From Tubulanus polymorphus (lineage: Eukaryota > Nemertea > Palaeonemertea > Tubulaniformes > Tubulanidae): a stretch of 64,000 bases of DNA. The translations under genes and the position numbers were made by a program. The notes beneath the pieces were generated by a model, which was given only the letters and a program-made list of their open reading frames with translations, searched no databases and was not told where the DNA came from. Shown piece after piece: positions 53,428 through 64,000 of the stretch. Each line of letters starts with the position of its first letter. The stretch's first letter is position 1. The stretch spans positions 5,456,001 to 5,520,000 of the forward strand of contig NC_134026.1 of NCBI RefSeq assembly GCF_964204645.1, read 5' to 3'.

Positions 53428-56400
53428 CTAAACTTTATGTTTGATCTTCTTCAGAATATTACTCTGTTCTAAAGCCGCTCTTCTTTTACGCTGAAAAATA
53501 AGAAAGAAAATGCAAGAAAATAAACAATAAATCAACTACATCACAATACAGTGTATAACAAATAACTCAACGAATAGAAGTTACTCACCAGTTCTCCAGA
53601 GTTAGGTGTACCCGGTGTTCCGACTACATCTATCGTTTCTGAGATCTTCTTCTCTTTTCCCGGTGATTCGTTTATAGATACATCGATCGCTGCTAACGTC
53701 GACGAGGTTTGCGTCATGTTCAGGATCGGACCCAAGTCTAAAGGCTACAGACAAAAATATGTAAGGAATATCTATAATGCTTTCGAAACAAGATAGGGTA
53801 ATTTCTTCTAGGAGTCCAGCTATGAACAATGCTCTTACCTTTCCAGGCGCTAATTGCTCGTATCTGTGACGTAAAGTTTGTAGCTCGTATTCACAATTCG
53901 CCAATGCTACCTTTAGTTCGTACAGTAATACAATATCTTGTCTTAACTCGTTAAAATTCTGTACAATTTCCTCCGAAGGTATAGGATTGAATTCTGAAAA
54001 TAATTTCAATAATTTCATAATCGAGGACTAATCTATACATATGAATTTCAAAACGTCATTTTTTGATACAGTCAAACCAACTCAATTTGGATAAAATTTT
54101 ATCTAATCTAAATATCATTTACCAGTATGGCCCAGCTATACGTAAATGTAAGTAGAATATGATGTTTAATTCAGATTTCCTATAAACCGCATTCACTTGT
54201 CCCTTACCTATTCCCAATTCTTCTAAAACTTGTTCTAACGCTTTAGTTTTCTTCTGTCCAACTGACGAAGGCAATTTCATCTGAGAAAGTAAAGGAATGG
54301 TTATCAATTAAGAATTGCAGTTGTCAACTATACATAAGGGACTGTTCTTGAAATTCATATAAGAAGAGGAAAGAATCTTGCATGTTCCATTCGTGTACAA
54401 CCCCTGAATGAATGTTTTGATTTGAGAGATTACCCTTTGGCTTCTGAGCGTGACACCGGGTTGTTTGAAATCGGGGAATTTAATACCAGTCGTTTCTGGA
54501 ACGGTCTGAAAACAAAAAAGGTATAACGGAGTAAGTCTAACTCAAATACAAGTCATCGGCGATTGCTGATCTAAATCATCAGTATCCCTACCACATCTTT
54601 ACTCTTCTGCGTGAAAGGCATCTTCTTTTTCGGGTTTTTCTTATCGTGTTTGCGAGCGTCGACGTTACTGTCGGCGGCCGTTATCAGTTTCTGGAGATCT
54701 TGTGTTTTCTTTTCTCGTTCTTTCTTTCTTTGCTCGATTTTCTTCAATTCATTCATGAGATTTTCTTCCTCTTCGATCTAAAATGCATAGAATAATAGAA
54801 TATTTTGAAGCCATCAGCATTTTCACAAATAATCAATTAATTTACTGTTATCATATACATGTAGTTAGGCTTTTACTCATTTAAGAAAGTGATTCAGCAG
54901 AATTAGCTTCTACTGACAATACGTTGGAGTTAAAAGAAAGAAAAATATCACCAACTACAGCAGAAAAGAGAAATAACAAATGTGCACTTTTCCCCCCCCC
55001 CCGAGACCCTATCATAAAACAAACATGGGGCCGGTTCCATAGTCATAGCTCAGTATAAGACCAGCATAGTTCTAAGCCAATCTAACAACTTGACACTGGT
55101 CTCAGGAAGGTTAAAGACCACATTTGGACGTAAGTCCCCTTTTCCTAGAATGCAGTTTCACTGCGCATTACATAGCGGTCATGCAGCTATGTGCTTTTAT
55201 TACTTGACAACGCCATATTGAAGGTCATACACAATGGTATATTTACATGAAAAATCCCTGAAATTTGCAAGTGACCATATCATCTTTTGTTAAGTATAGC
55301 AAGTCAACACTGATGGGCTAACAAACTAAGACGTCTATCATGGAGGTTTTTATTTTGCGCTGATACCTGTTCATTAGTCCTGTTAAACAATTTATTCAGT
55401 TGGTCTTTTCGTCTTCGTTCGTGATCGGCGTCAAATACTTTGACTTTCGCTTCGTGACCGGGAGGAGCGTGCAACTAAAAATACACCGAAAAACATGAAC
55501 AGCCGCTAAAATCTTCAACAGTTTAATGCCACAAAGAAATGAAATCCCATCCCATCTATATGAAGTAGATAAATTTCATTCTTAATAATCTTAATAATCT
55601 GTATTTACTGTACTCTCATCAGATTTAATCATAAATTCACAACCTACTCAAGTTTTTTGGTTTCTCATTCCAAAACTCTTTATCTATCTTTTTTCGAATA
55701 TTTCTCGACGTTATCAAATTTACCTTCGTTAAAATGTTACAAATGCCGTAGTAACGCTCTTTCAAATCTTCGACGCTTCGTTCGGAGAATTTCTCGCGGT
55801 CCCACCGATCGTGCATGACGATGAATCGTAAATCGAACCGCCGTCCCAACTCGAACAGATGATCGGTCTCCTGACGAGTCCATTTATCGTCGTGTAAATT
55901 CTGCTGGTATTCGATGTCGGAGTACGACGGAATGTCCACTTGCTGTACATAAACAATTGGAACTTCGATGAATAAATTCATGAATACGTGTACATTTTGA
56001 CGAGTATAACACTACTAGGGGGAGTCCCAGAGAGGCGCAGTGGCCGAGTGGGTTAAGCCGCCAGTCACTGGTCTCGTCAATCCAGGGTTTATGGGTTCAA
56101 ACCCTGGTGGCGACAGAGTTTCTTGGTCGAAGGTTCTTCTCTGGTCTCTCCCCCATTGGGAAAAAGAAACATCGAACCCCCTTATAATGCCTTGTGTGGC
56201 GCTGATTTTGATTTCACGAACACCCTTTTTAACTTAGCTTAGCGGGTTAAGGGTGTTAAAAAAAAGAGGGAGTCCCAATTTGGCTTTGAGGTAGTTAGAT
56301 AATCCAGTATCTGCTGTATGAAATCTTTGTTTGTCTTTAATTTCATGATATGAAGGGAGTTGTGGAGGGCCGCATTGAATCAGAGTAAGCATAAAGACAG

Positions 56401-57763
56401 CACTGCGTAGGTTTACTAGATTTAACAGAAGTACGAGTTTTAGCAGCAACTATATGGTAGCTGCATCAAGTAGATGAGTCACTCATTTTACGAAAAGCAT
56501 GAAATCAAAATCATCGAAGTACATGTAGTTTCTTCAAAAATCAAAGATCCTAACAATAACGTACAAGAGGAGGGTGATTATAGAATCTAATCGAGCCTCT
56601 CTACAAAATTGATAATAATGACGACACAGTCTAATAGCCGCAACTACTATGCCAAGGAAACAATTTGTATTAGAATATATAGTAAATTATACCTTATTGA
56701 ATCTTGCAAATGGATAATCCTTTCCTTCATCGGCCACCCTTCTCCAATGATAGAACACTGCACCATCCTGAAATTTTAAAGTAAATTTTAACATTAATTC
56801 CAAGATAATCTGATTTTTACGATATTCTTCAAAAACTTTTTAGGCAATGATTCGCACCTTTCTGGCTGGATTGGTAAATGGCATCCATTTCCACGGTCGG
56901 ACTTTACTGCGACCGATCTTGGCTTTCATTTGTTTATAGCCCGATTGTGGACTATCAGTCGGAATTATCGGCGGTAAATCTCTGCAAAAAATCAAAATAT
57001 CAAGACAGCATAAGTTAACACTGATGGACACGTTTTAACTTTGCAAATTGTCTAAAAGCTGCTACAGCCTACTTCACCCATATTTCTTGGGTGGCCACTT
57101 TTATTATGTCATTTGATCTTTCCCTGAATTTTCCCTGGCTATTCCCTGACACTCAACAAATTTCACTGACTTTTCACTGACTTTTCGCCTTTTTACAATT
57201 TTCCTTGACTTTTTTAAAGAAATGAAATTCCCCTGGCTTTTCCCTGAATTCCAGGTAAGTTGCCATGGTGTTTTTGAGGAAGTGCAATCTAAAGTAGAGT
57301 ACACTTCAAGTAGTAAGTAGTGATATTTGAAACGTCTGATATGGTATGCAGATCAAGAAAGTAGGCTTTGTGGTTTGTAATTGCTGACATAACTTCTTCA
57401 TACTTGCTATCAGTCCACAGAAGTCCCCATAGTTCTCTGTGCATTCCTTCTGGGCGTTTCTGTTGCGTTTCAGTTTTCTTTGTCTTTTTCTGTTAATAAT
57501 AGAAACAAACAAAATATATTTTCTTCTAGAATTCTGTGAAGATTCAAGATTGCAAATGGCTGGTAATTCGCTATAGATGCTCGACCAATAGGACCTTCAC
57601 GTTTATGGCTAAATTATTGTGGGATTTTTTCTCGGCCTCGACCAATTTCTTAAGAAAATATTCTTACCTTTTTATCGGAAGACATGATTGCATCTTTGGT
57701 CATCGGTTCACTGCTGACCTCCCCGAGCTCGAGGATATCTCTGACATCACTTACAGCCGCCAT
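53428..57763 (-). CDS. DMAP1: DMAP1: DNA methyltransferase 1-associated protein 1
   Basis: Twelve exons join in frame to 470 residues (human 467): 57763-57668, 57489-57404, 56981-56858, 56767-56693, 55942-55724, 55474-55367, 54777-54592, 54505-54434, 54280-54208, 53993-53839, 53744-53589, 53490-53428. The start MAAVSDVRDILELG and the block KRPEGMHRELWGLLW are family signatures, followed by KVRPWKWMPFTNPARKDGA and FYHWRRVADEGKDYPFARFN. The SANT/Myb-like domain (about 145-210) reads WTRQETDHLFELGRRFDLRF and YYGIC. A Lys/Glu-rich coiled coil follows (about 260-310), then the DMAP1 C-terminal domain (RMKLPSSVGQKKTKALEQVL, YELQTLRHRYEQL) and a basic tail RKRRAALEQ. DMAP1 is a subunit of the NuA4/TIP60 and SRCAP chromatin complexes (family knowledge). 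Confidence 0.96.
54992..55002. repeat. Poly-C tract
   Basis: A run of 11 C residues in a DMAP1 intron, near the junction with the MITE copy at 55027. Confidence 0.9.
55027..55140. mobile_element. Palindromic MITE, copy 3 (inverted relative to copy 1)
   Basis: Compared with the reverse complement of 45061-45192, the blocks GTTCTAAGCCAATCTAACAACTT and TTAAAGACCAC(A/T)TTTGGAC(G/T)TAAG are shared almost exactly. The left end GGGGCCGGTTCCATAG matches the family terminus; the right terminus is eroded. It lies in a DMAP1 intron. Confidence 0.75.
56030..56267 (+). mobile_element. tRNA-derived SINE with target-site duplication, in a DMAP1 intron
   Basis: The head is tRNA-like: A box TGGCCGAGTGGG at 56041-56052 and B box GGTTCAAACCC at 56094-56104, both close to Pol III consensus (Leu/Ser type). 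A tRNA-unrelated body of about 100 bp follows. The 3' end can fold: ACACCCTT pairs with AAGGGTGT around a TTAAC/GTTAA inner stem; an A-rich tail ends the element. The insertion is flanked by a perfect 10-bp duplication GGGAGTCCCA at 56020-56029 and 56268-56277. Acceptor ends do not pair, so this is not a functional tRNA gene. Confidence 0.88.
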
Positions 57764-59123
57764 TCTTCAAACTTCAATTCAGTAGAATATAATTTTATTA
57801 TTGTGATGAAATTGTATTGAATTGAATTGACATGGATGCAAAAATGGGACGGAAAATCGCTTTCTTCGACACCTTTTGGTTCAGCTACAAAAATTCTGTT
57901 TGGTCAATTATTTTCAGAAATATGCTCTCCTTAAATGCATCTATTGTTCATGTAGCAGATATAAGCATTTATTGAGATAATTCACCTTTTTCTGATTGTT
58001 TTTGTAAAAATTTGTTCAAATGGCAAATCAGCGACCGCTTTTAATAACCAAAGTCGATATTCGAACGGACCGGCGTACGGATAACTCCAAAGCTATTCAT
58101 ACGGAACTAGCTCTAAATAAAATCTGGTGATATAAAACCTGGCATGGCATGGCATTTGGTAGGGCATGGAATGCAAAGACAAATGGAATTTGATATTTTC
58201 TATTTTTCAAATTCCGCAATTATTTTTTCTAATTGCGGCGATTAAAATTCGCGGCAGTTTTTTTGTACCGAGTGCGCCTCGGCAAATCTCGCTCCTGTTG
58301 TAGTGCGTTTTGTCCTCTCCACAGCACAGTCACTTTCGTCCTTGAATGAAAATTGGCCGAATTGCAATGCTTGATGCTGTTCCCCTGTCGAAGACCCTCA
58401 CGACAATGACCATTGGTGACGACGAAGGAGTGCTCCGATATTTGTTTGTTGACGGAAGTAAAATCACATGCGCAGAGTGCGACGACGCGCAGGTTTAAAC
58501 ATGGAGGCGAGCCAACTACTCTAGCAATGTATTCTATCTACTGGAAATACGCTCGATTTTCTGCTGTTCAACATTCGCCAACGGCATGAAAATGCGCGAC
58601 GATCGTCGAGTAGATGTTACTGATTCGACGGATAGCAAAGACGCGGTTTTAAGACTGTGTTTGTTCTCGGAAACGGTCACTAAAGTTGAAGCGACGCAAC
58701 AGGCATTCGATTCACGGCACATAGTTATCAGAAATACACACGGCAATAAATAAGTAAATGATAATTCGATATCGAGAATCTTATATTCTTGGCTTCGTTA
58801 TTGTACATTGAGAATTATCGTCAAAACCAGTGAATTGTTCATAGCACCCCTCTTAAACTGAGCGATGATTGCATTTTTTGGCGATGTTGGCCGCCACTGC
58901 GCCGCTGTATGCCTACCATTTCATCGCTGTTGGATAGTTGTCGGATTATCGTATCGCCAAAAATCAGTTTTGCATTGCGAGCGATCTTGTTCTAAAATGC
59001 ATCGAACAAGTTAAACGGAGTATTGCGCTGTAAATAGTGGCGAGAATTCGTGAATATATCATCGTAGAATTTGAGGCGCGGTTCGTTTCGAACCAACGAG
59101 ACATTTTGTGATGAAGTATCAAT
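57764..59123. other. Intergenic; DMAP1 promoter side
   Basis: It separates the divergent start codons of DMAP1 (-) and the small peptide gene (+). It contains a short GGCAT repeat (58143-58160) and a GC-richer stretch around 58260-58600, possibly a promoter. No coding exon is supported. Confidence 0.45.
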
Positions 59124-59967
59124 ATGAAAATTTTGATATTATTGCTTTGTATGATTCTACAACTGCTTCCAGCAACTGGGCTTATAGGAGGTACGTATAT
59201 GCTTCAGTTTAAGTATCTGACAGTAGACAGCGTTCATTTTAGATCTTTTCCTTGGCATCATAAGTGATTTGAGAGGTAGCAGGTCAAGCCGTACCTAGGT
59301 CAAACCCTGTTGCAGACTTGTCCCTGCATTCTGACAAGCTGTTCGCCTCCCCTACTTAAAACAATTATTTTCCTGTTTGATATTTGACTATGATTCCTGT
59401 TTGACATCGAGACAAAGCAAAAAACACATAAATCTTCCCTTTTGCGACATCAGATGTACGGGCCTTCATGTGTATATAGATTTTTTTTCAGTGAAAAACC
59501 CTTTTTCTGATAACGGTTTTACATTTAGTACCTTTTTTTTGTTAATACCAGCAAAAGCGGGTAATCTTAAACAAGGTAAATGTTGAGCATAGTTAGGTAG
59601 ATTAAGTGGTACGAATTGACCAGGTATGAGTTGACTGGCAGGCCTTATCATTTGAGAAGGTGAAGGGTGGGGGGATATTGTGACCGCCAAACTCTGTCGC
59701 CTCTGATACCATTCATTGAGACTGCAGTACGCACGAGAGGCTGATGCTGAAAATGACCGGGCTACTACCTCTCTGATCACAAATTGAATGATTAGCTAGC
59801 CAATCCAATTTGAGTAGTAAAAAGGTCAGAAAAAATATTTTTTCAGCAATTAGCCCTATGTCGGAGTTGAGGGGATTCTAGGCCTACTGTATTTTCATTT
59901 TACAGGTGTTTACTACTACCAGCCATCTGAGCGTGTGAAGGAATCGGGTCATTCTCCTCTATTCTAA
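59124..59967 (+). CDS. Putative small secreted peptide (two exons, 42 residues)
   Basis: Exon 1 (59124-59190) encodes MKILILLLCMILQLLPATGL, a textbook signal peptide, and ends at a consensus donor GAG|GTACGT in phase 1. Exon 2 (59906-59967) follows a TTTTACAG acceptor, enters in the right phase and gives GVYYYQPSERVKESGHSPLF before TAA. The predicted mature peptide is about 20-24 residues with no cysteines or dibasic sites. I do not recognise the family. Other downstream acceptors (60622, 62177, 62643) also accept phase 1, so this may be the first exon of a gene with different or alternative 3' exons. Confidence 0.4.
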
Positions 59968-60259
59968 AAAAGCAGTCGGCCTTTATAGGTCAAATTAGAG
60001 TGTCGATGCCCTTTTTCTCTTCCGCGTTGTTTTATTTTTTTTTATTGTAAAAAAAGGTTAAATCCACCGTTTTTATTTAAGCTGTTTTTTCGAAGTATGA
60101 GAAGCAAACGTGTGATAAAACGGCTTGCGTAACGTATAACAGAGCGACAGTTGATTGATCTATCAGGATTGAGGGAGTACTGCCCTTAAACAGTTCATTC
60201 ATCTGTCTGGAAAAAATTAATACGATTCTCAGATCATTAGCGTCCCTGGTAGGTTGTTG

Positions 60260-60400
60260 CACTAGAGACAAGCGAGTTCGAGTCCTGCTGGCTACTTACA
60301 GCGTGCTGGCAACAATCCTAAGGTGACACCTGACGATGATCTCTAGTGTGAGATCGAAACGTCGCGTTCTTATATTTTAGATTGTTTCAATAAATGAATT
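60260..60400 (+). repeat. Possible SINE-like fragment with B-box
   Basis: GAGTTCGAGTCC (60274-60285) resembles a Pol III B box; an A box is not clear. Downstream lies GACGATGATCTCTAGTGTG then GAGATCGAAACGTCG (about 60332-60365), a stem-loop-like tail, then AT-rich sequence with AATAAA near 60390. Probably a transposon 3' fragment. Confidence 0.4.
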
Positions 60401-63207
60401 CTCGATTTTAGATTTCTTTTAATTTTTAAATAGTGGGTTTCTATCTTATCATCTGTTCACCACGTTTGAGTGTGGTTATTGTACCAATCGTAGGGTTAGT
60501 CTGCGTTACTAGGAGGCAAAAAACGTTTCATTTTATTGAATTCAACCAAAATCTTTCCGGTTATACCAATTTGAACTATGATTTAAGGAAATTGATTTCA
60601 TGATTGATCACATTCATTCAGGATATGTCTATGTGGTGCCTGAACTTATTCACTTCAGAATTCATCAGCCGTTCTAGAATTCAGGTTACCAAAGAATCTT
60701 ACGCCCGATCGCTTAATTCTTTCCATCGTCAAACGAATGGATGCAAGAATTTGAGAAAGGGGGCGCCATTGGTCCAATTAAGATGTGGCAGGCAGTGCGG
60801 GACGGCTGTACCGTCCTCTCATGGTCGCTTCAGTGCGGTGCTCCCCAAATGGGTCTGTCGGCCTTCCTCCAGCAAATTTTGAAATATTAAATGCTTTCTG
60901 GTGCATTCTTAGCACTTTTTGCTAAAAATCGAAAGATTATAATGACGAAATTTGTGTAAAATTTTTTAGCAATGAGCAATGTATCTTTTGAGCTGATATT
61001 GACTATGTTTTTTAAAAGGTTTAGAAGAGAGCACACGGCGGGTATGTCTCCTTTCGATCTGCCACTAGTGATGTAAACAAAAATTGTGATTTGATCATAA
61101 AATACTACAATTTTTGAAGGTTTTTTTTCACTAAGTGGATGAACGTATTGTGTGCATTTCAGCCAATGATAACAAATAGCAAATCTTCAATCCCGTTGAG
61201 TAATAAGAAATTCATGCTAATGAATCATATTTAAAATGCTTGGACTGATTCACGAGTCACTTGCCAGTGGTGGAATTCGGTATTTTGTAAAAGCATTTTG
61301 AATACCTTCGGCATGTATTTTTAGAAATCGCCACGTTTTTTTCCGCTGCCTAACATAATAATATTCATGTTCGTTCCTTCAAAATTGATGGCTTTTCAGC
61401 TCATCTTGACAGAAATAATTCCATCTGCTACTGATAGATAAATCAGTAAAGAGCGAAGCACGAGATGATGCATCAGGAGATCATTCATTTCTCAACTTAT
61501 TCGTTTATATCAACCAGTTCGAAATCGAAGATAATAACTTTTTAGAGGTCGATTTTGGCAGACCAGAGAATACTTTTTTTTCTATCTATGGCAAGATGTC
61601 GACCCTCTAGATGGCATAATTTGAGTAGTAAAGCCAAAGGGTTGGATGGATAAGACAACTCAAAACATTATGGAAGAAGTCACATCAAACTTCGTGAGGC
61701 TTATTTGCTTTCAAAGATTTTTTTTAGTAGTAGGCCTCGAGGATTGGCCAGTATCTACCTATCCTATTTTCATATTTAGTGCGGCTGCTTTGGAACAATG
61801 GACAGTTTTCGTTTTCGGCACCTTTATAGTCGTAACGTTGCATTGTAAGCTTTCTAGATTGTTTCCGAATGATAGTAATCGGTTTTAAAAGCAATCTTTG
61901 AAGTTGTTATATCATTGATTACACTGTTATATGAGTAATCTCGCTCATGCCGGAGTTGTTTTATTTCGCGCCGAGCGTAAGGGCAGAAACGTATCGTGTT
62001 GGACCCGGGCCAGGAATGTTCTGTCATTATGCCAATGCTTATTCGCTTCGGTATCGTAACGCACCGTGGGTGGAAGAAATGGAAAGATATTTAGCATTTT
62101 TCGTTTCGGATATGACACGAGGTTCCTCCTTGTGAACCGGTGAACTTCGGTAAATTACCGGCCATTTTTCCTGTAGGGCCTAGACCGTCGAGTGCGTTCC
62201 CGGTGCGTAACCTTACCGGAATAAGATTTCGAAATGACGACGTTGCTAGACAATTGAGAGATCCTTTTAAAGCGTTGATCAAAGTCCGGCGATGACGCCC
62301 TGGGCAAAGTTCTATCCGTCGAGAATATTCCCAATACTTTGAATTCCATTTGCACTTCAAAGTATTGACTCAATCGTGATAAAGAGTTATTCATGCTGTA
62401 CTGGCTACTACTATTACTAGGCCACCACCAAACGCGTGGCGGCTGACCAGCTTGTATCCGGCTGTTTTCGGTTTTAAAAATGATTTTGAAGAATAAGGTT
62501 TTTCGAGAAAAAAAATAAATAGGTTTCATTTTTTATCACCGCGCCCAAAAGTTTGAACGGCAAAAAGGGAAGATGGATTTTTTATTAAAGAGAAAAAAAT
62601 CGAATCTATGCGTTATATTTAGTTTGAAAATCTTTCATGCAGGTAGTTCTGGTGAGGCGTACGCTGGAAGAGAATGAACGATTTCGGAATATCGCATGGC
62701 CGTAATTTTTTCATATCTGCAGCTCTGCGGCGAGCGTACATATCGCGTTTTGAATATTTTTAACGCCGGTAGCTCGGGTAACTCGGGGAGGAGCGCAGGC
62801 AGTCGTAGTCGTGTATACTCAGTTCATTCTACGGTTTTACACATGTATATCAAATAGAAAGTGTGCATGAATGGCTTCGGCTATTCATCGCGAGAGAACA
62901 TTGTCCCAGTTTGAACTCCCGGCGAACAAAGCTGTTCTGAGAATTTCGCCATCCCCGTACAGAAGCTACGAATCGACGGTGTGCCCCCGTGATGTCGAAA
63001 AATTCATATATTCTTACTCGAAAAACGGCTCAACGTTTAATTGCTTTTTAAACGTTTAACGTCTCCTTTTCTGTAGGTGATACACGTGTATCATCAGAAC
63101 TACGATCATTGGATCAGAAAGCATGATAATCTATAAAAAAGTGATGAGTGATGGGATTGTATTACAGCTAAAAGCGCTGAGACAATTTGGCCTTGGCCGC
63201 ATTGCCC

Positions 63208-63341
63208 CAGATCAGGCCCGAGTCAAATATGGCCCTTGCCTTATTAGTGCGCACATTCACACGAAAACCATTCACTCGATACTTAAATGAAATGAGTCAC
63301 TTCTGGAACCTGTAGCTAGAATTTAGCTCGGGCCTGGTCTG
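63208..63341. repeat. Inverted-repeat element at the right edge
   Basis: CAGATCAGGCCCGAG at 63208-63222 is complementary (one mismatch) to CTCGGGCCTGGTCTG at 63327-63341, with weaker pairing outside (TTTGGCC- and GGGCTAAATTTGG-type sequences). Confidence 0.55.
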
Positions 63342-63355
63342 AGGTTTTTGGTTGG

Positions 63356-63418
63356 GCTAAATTTGGCGTGTACGTGTGAACAGTTGTTGCAGGCCAAATT
63401 TGCTTGTGTGATCGCGGA
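63356..63418. repeat. Repeat family copy (GTGAACAGTTGTTGCA block)
   Basis: Homologous to 41445-41512: ATTTGGC, GTGAACAGTTGTTGCA and TGCTTGTGTGATC occur in the same order and nearly the same spacing. It adjoins the inverted repeat at 63208-63341 and may be its 3' flank. Confidence 0.5.
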
Positions 63419-64000
63419 TATAGTGGACTCTTCAGAAAGATTAGCCCTGTCCCCTGTGCCCAGCCTTTAATGAAAAACAATGTGAATGTTTAGCATTTTG
63501 TCCTAAATTCTCATCGTGTTATCCGCCCCTTTTTGTCGATTATCCAATAACGATCTCAAACAAGGATATTTTAGAATGATAAAAACATTTAATACGATTG
63601 TCAATGTATTGAATGCTTTTAAGATCGTACAATAAATTTTATTTTTAACGAATATTTTCTATGTCTTTGTCTGACCTGTATTAGAGTTGATTAGCCTATA
63701 GTCATACATTCTACAGACTAATGCGATTGTAATCGACGATTAACGCAGTCCTGTCTGCTCCATACTTAATTCAACGGGTCTCAAAACCAAGCGTTAAATA
63801 TTTACCTGCGCTCACTTAAGGGTATTACCTCGTTTAGCCTCGAGTTTTTAATGTAATCGATTCCCATGACTGTTGATGACACCATGTTTTAGTTTCACTA
63901 AGTTATTTTCATAGTTGTATAAATCAGAGGGAGCTGCTAAACGCTACTGTCGCAATCGAGGATTCCACTTATGGCAAGCGAGGATCCACCAGGTTCGCTA

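Larger units (their letters stand above)
59968..64000. other. Right-edge region without a recognised gene
   Basis: It holds candidate exons 60622-60677, 61936-62135, 62177-62295 and 62643-62677 (see findings), a tRNA/SINE-like stretch at 60260-60400, and a repeat with inverted arms at 63208-63341 followed by a repeat-family block at 63356-63418. Poly-pyrimidine/AG sites and open frames are too short to call genes. Several stretches (61940-62300, 62640-62830) are less AT-rich than the surroundings. Confidence 0.4.

Noticed and set aside
56040-56120. Possible functional tRNA (Leu/Ser-like)
   Set aside because: A and B boxes are good, but acceptor and anticodon arms do not pair, and a SINE body, tail and target duplication are present.
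57259-57272. X-box-like GTTGCCATGGTGTT in DMAP1
   Set aside because: It is in an intron of a non-ciliary gene with a poor right half-site; kept as a reminder that partial matches occur by chance.
62871-63059. 62-codon frame beginning MASAIHRERTLSQF as a gene
   Set aside because: No splice context, no upstream signal and no resemblance to a known family.

Overview
This is a eukaryotic, clearly metazoan window: AT-rich, with spliced genes, GT-AG introns from under 100 bp to over 4 kb, polyadenylation signals, tRNA-derived SINE sequence and many short inverted-repeat elements. The gene set (CCHC-knuckle vasa, LEXM/CIMAP2, long CCDC17, ANKUB1), the conserved intron-exon structure and the absence of vertebrate features suggest a marine invertebrate, most plausibly a lophotrochozoan (mollusc, annelid or brachiopod). 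The species cannot be read from the sequence. All gene models below were spliced by hand, requiring exon phases to join in frame.

Layout, left to right. Positions 1-5.0 kb have no supported gene; the first 2 kb look like the 3' end of a plus-strand gene outside the window. At 5.5-12.2 kb (-) lies ANKUB1 (ubiquitin-like plus ankyrin), with one large exon and a probable extra N-terminal exon at 11.7-12.2 kb. LEXM/CIMAP2 (+) at 15.8-19.1 kb encodes a sperm-tail PG-repeat protein in 10 exons. Vasa/DDX4 (-) at 21.9-26.9 kb has 12 exons and five CCHC zinc knuckles. WDR83/MORG1 (-) at 29.6-32.3 kb has 7 exons and shares a 424-bp divergent promoter with mago nashi/MAGOH (+) at 32.75-34.15 kb, which has 5 exons. 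CCDC17 (+) at 36.1-52.4 kb has about 34 coding exons and roughly 1,706 residues. It converges on DMAP1 (-) at 53.4-57.8 kb, which has 12 exons. From 59.1 kb onward there is only a small putative secreted-peptide gene, several phase-compatible candidate exons and repeats.

Functional themes. Vasa (germline RNA helicase) and MAGOH (exon-junction-complex core, needed for germ-plasm assembly in Drosophila) are about 6 kb apart, separated only by WDR83, a spliceosome/MAPK scaffold WD40 protein. LEXM and CCDC17 are cilium/sperm-associated families. An RFX X-box-like palindrome lies about 140 bp upstream of the LEXM start, and a weaker one about 1 kb upstream of CCDC17. LEXM, MAGOH, CCDC17 and DMAP1 all map to the short arm of human chromosome 1 (1p32-p34), so the window probably preserves part of an ancient linkage group.

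Most novel items for follow-up: an apparently expanded CCDC17 with C2-like modules and alternative exons; a signal-peptide exon followed by several candidate terminal exons in matching phase; a near-perfect 26-bp inverted-repeat element; a palindromic MITE family with three copies; and a SINE with intact target-site duplication. I found no CRISPR, operon, prokaryotic or viral system.
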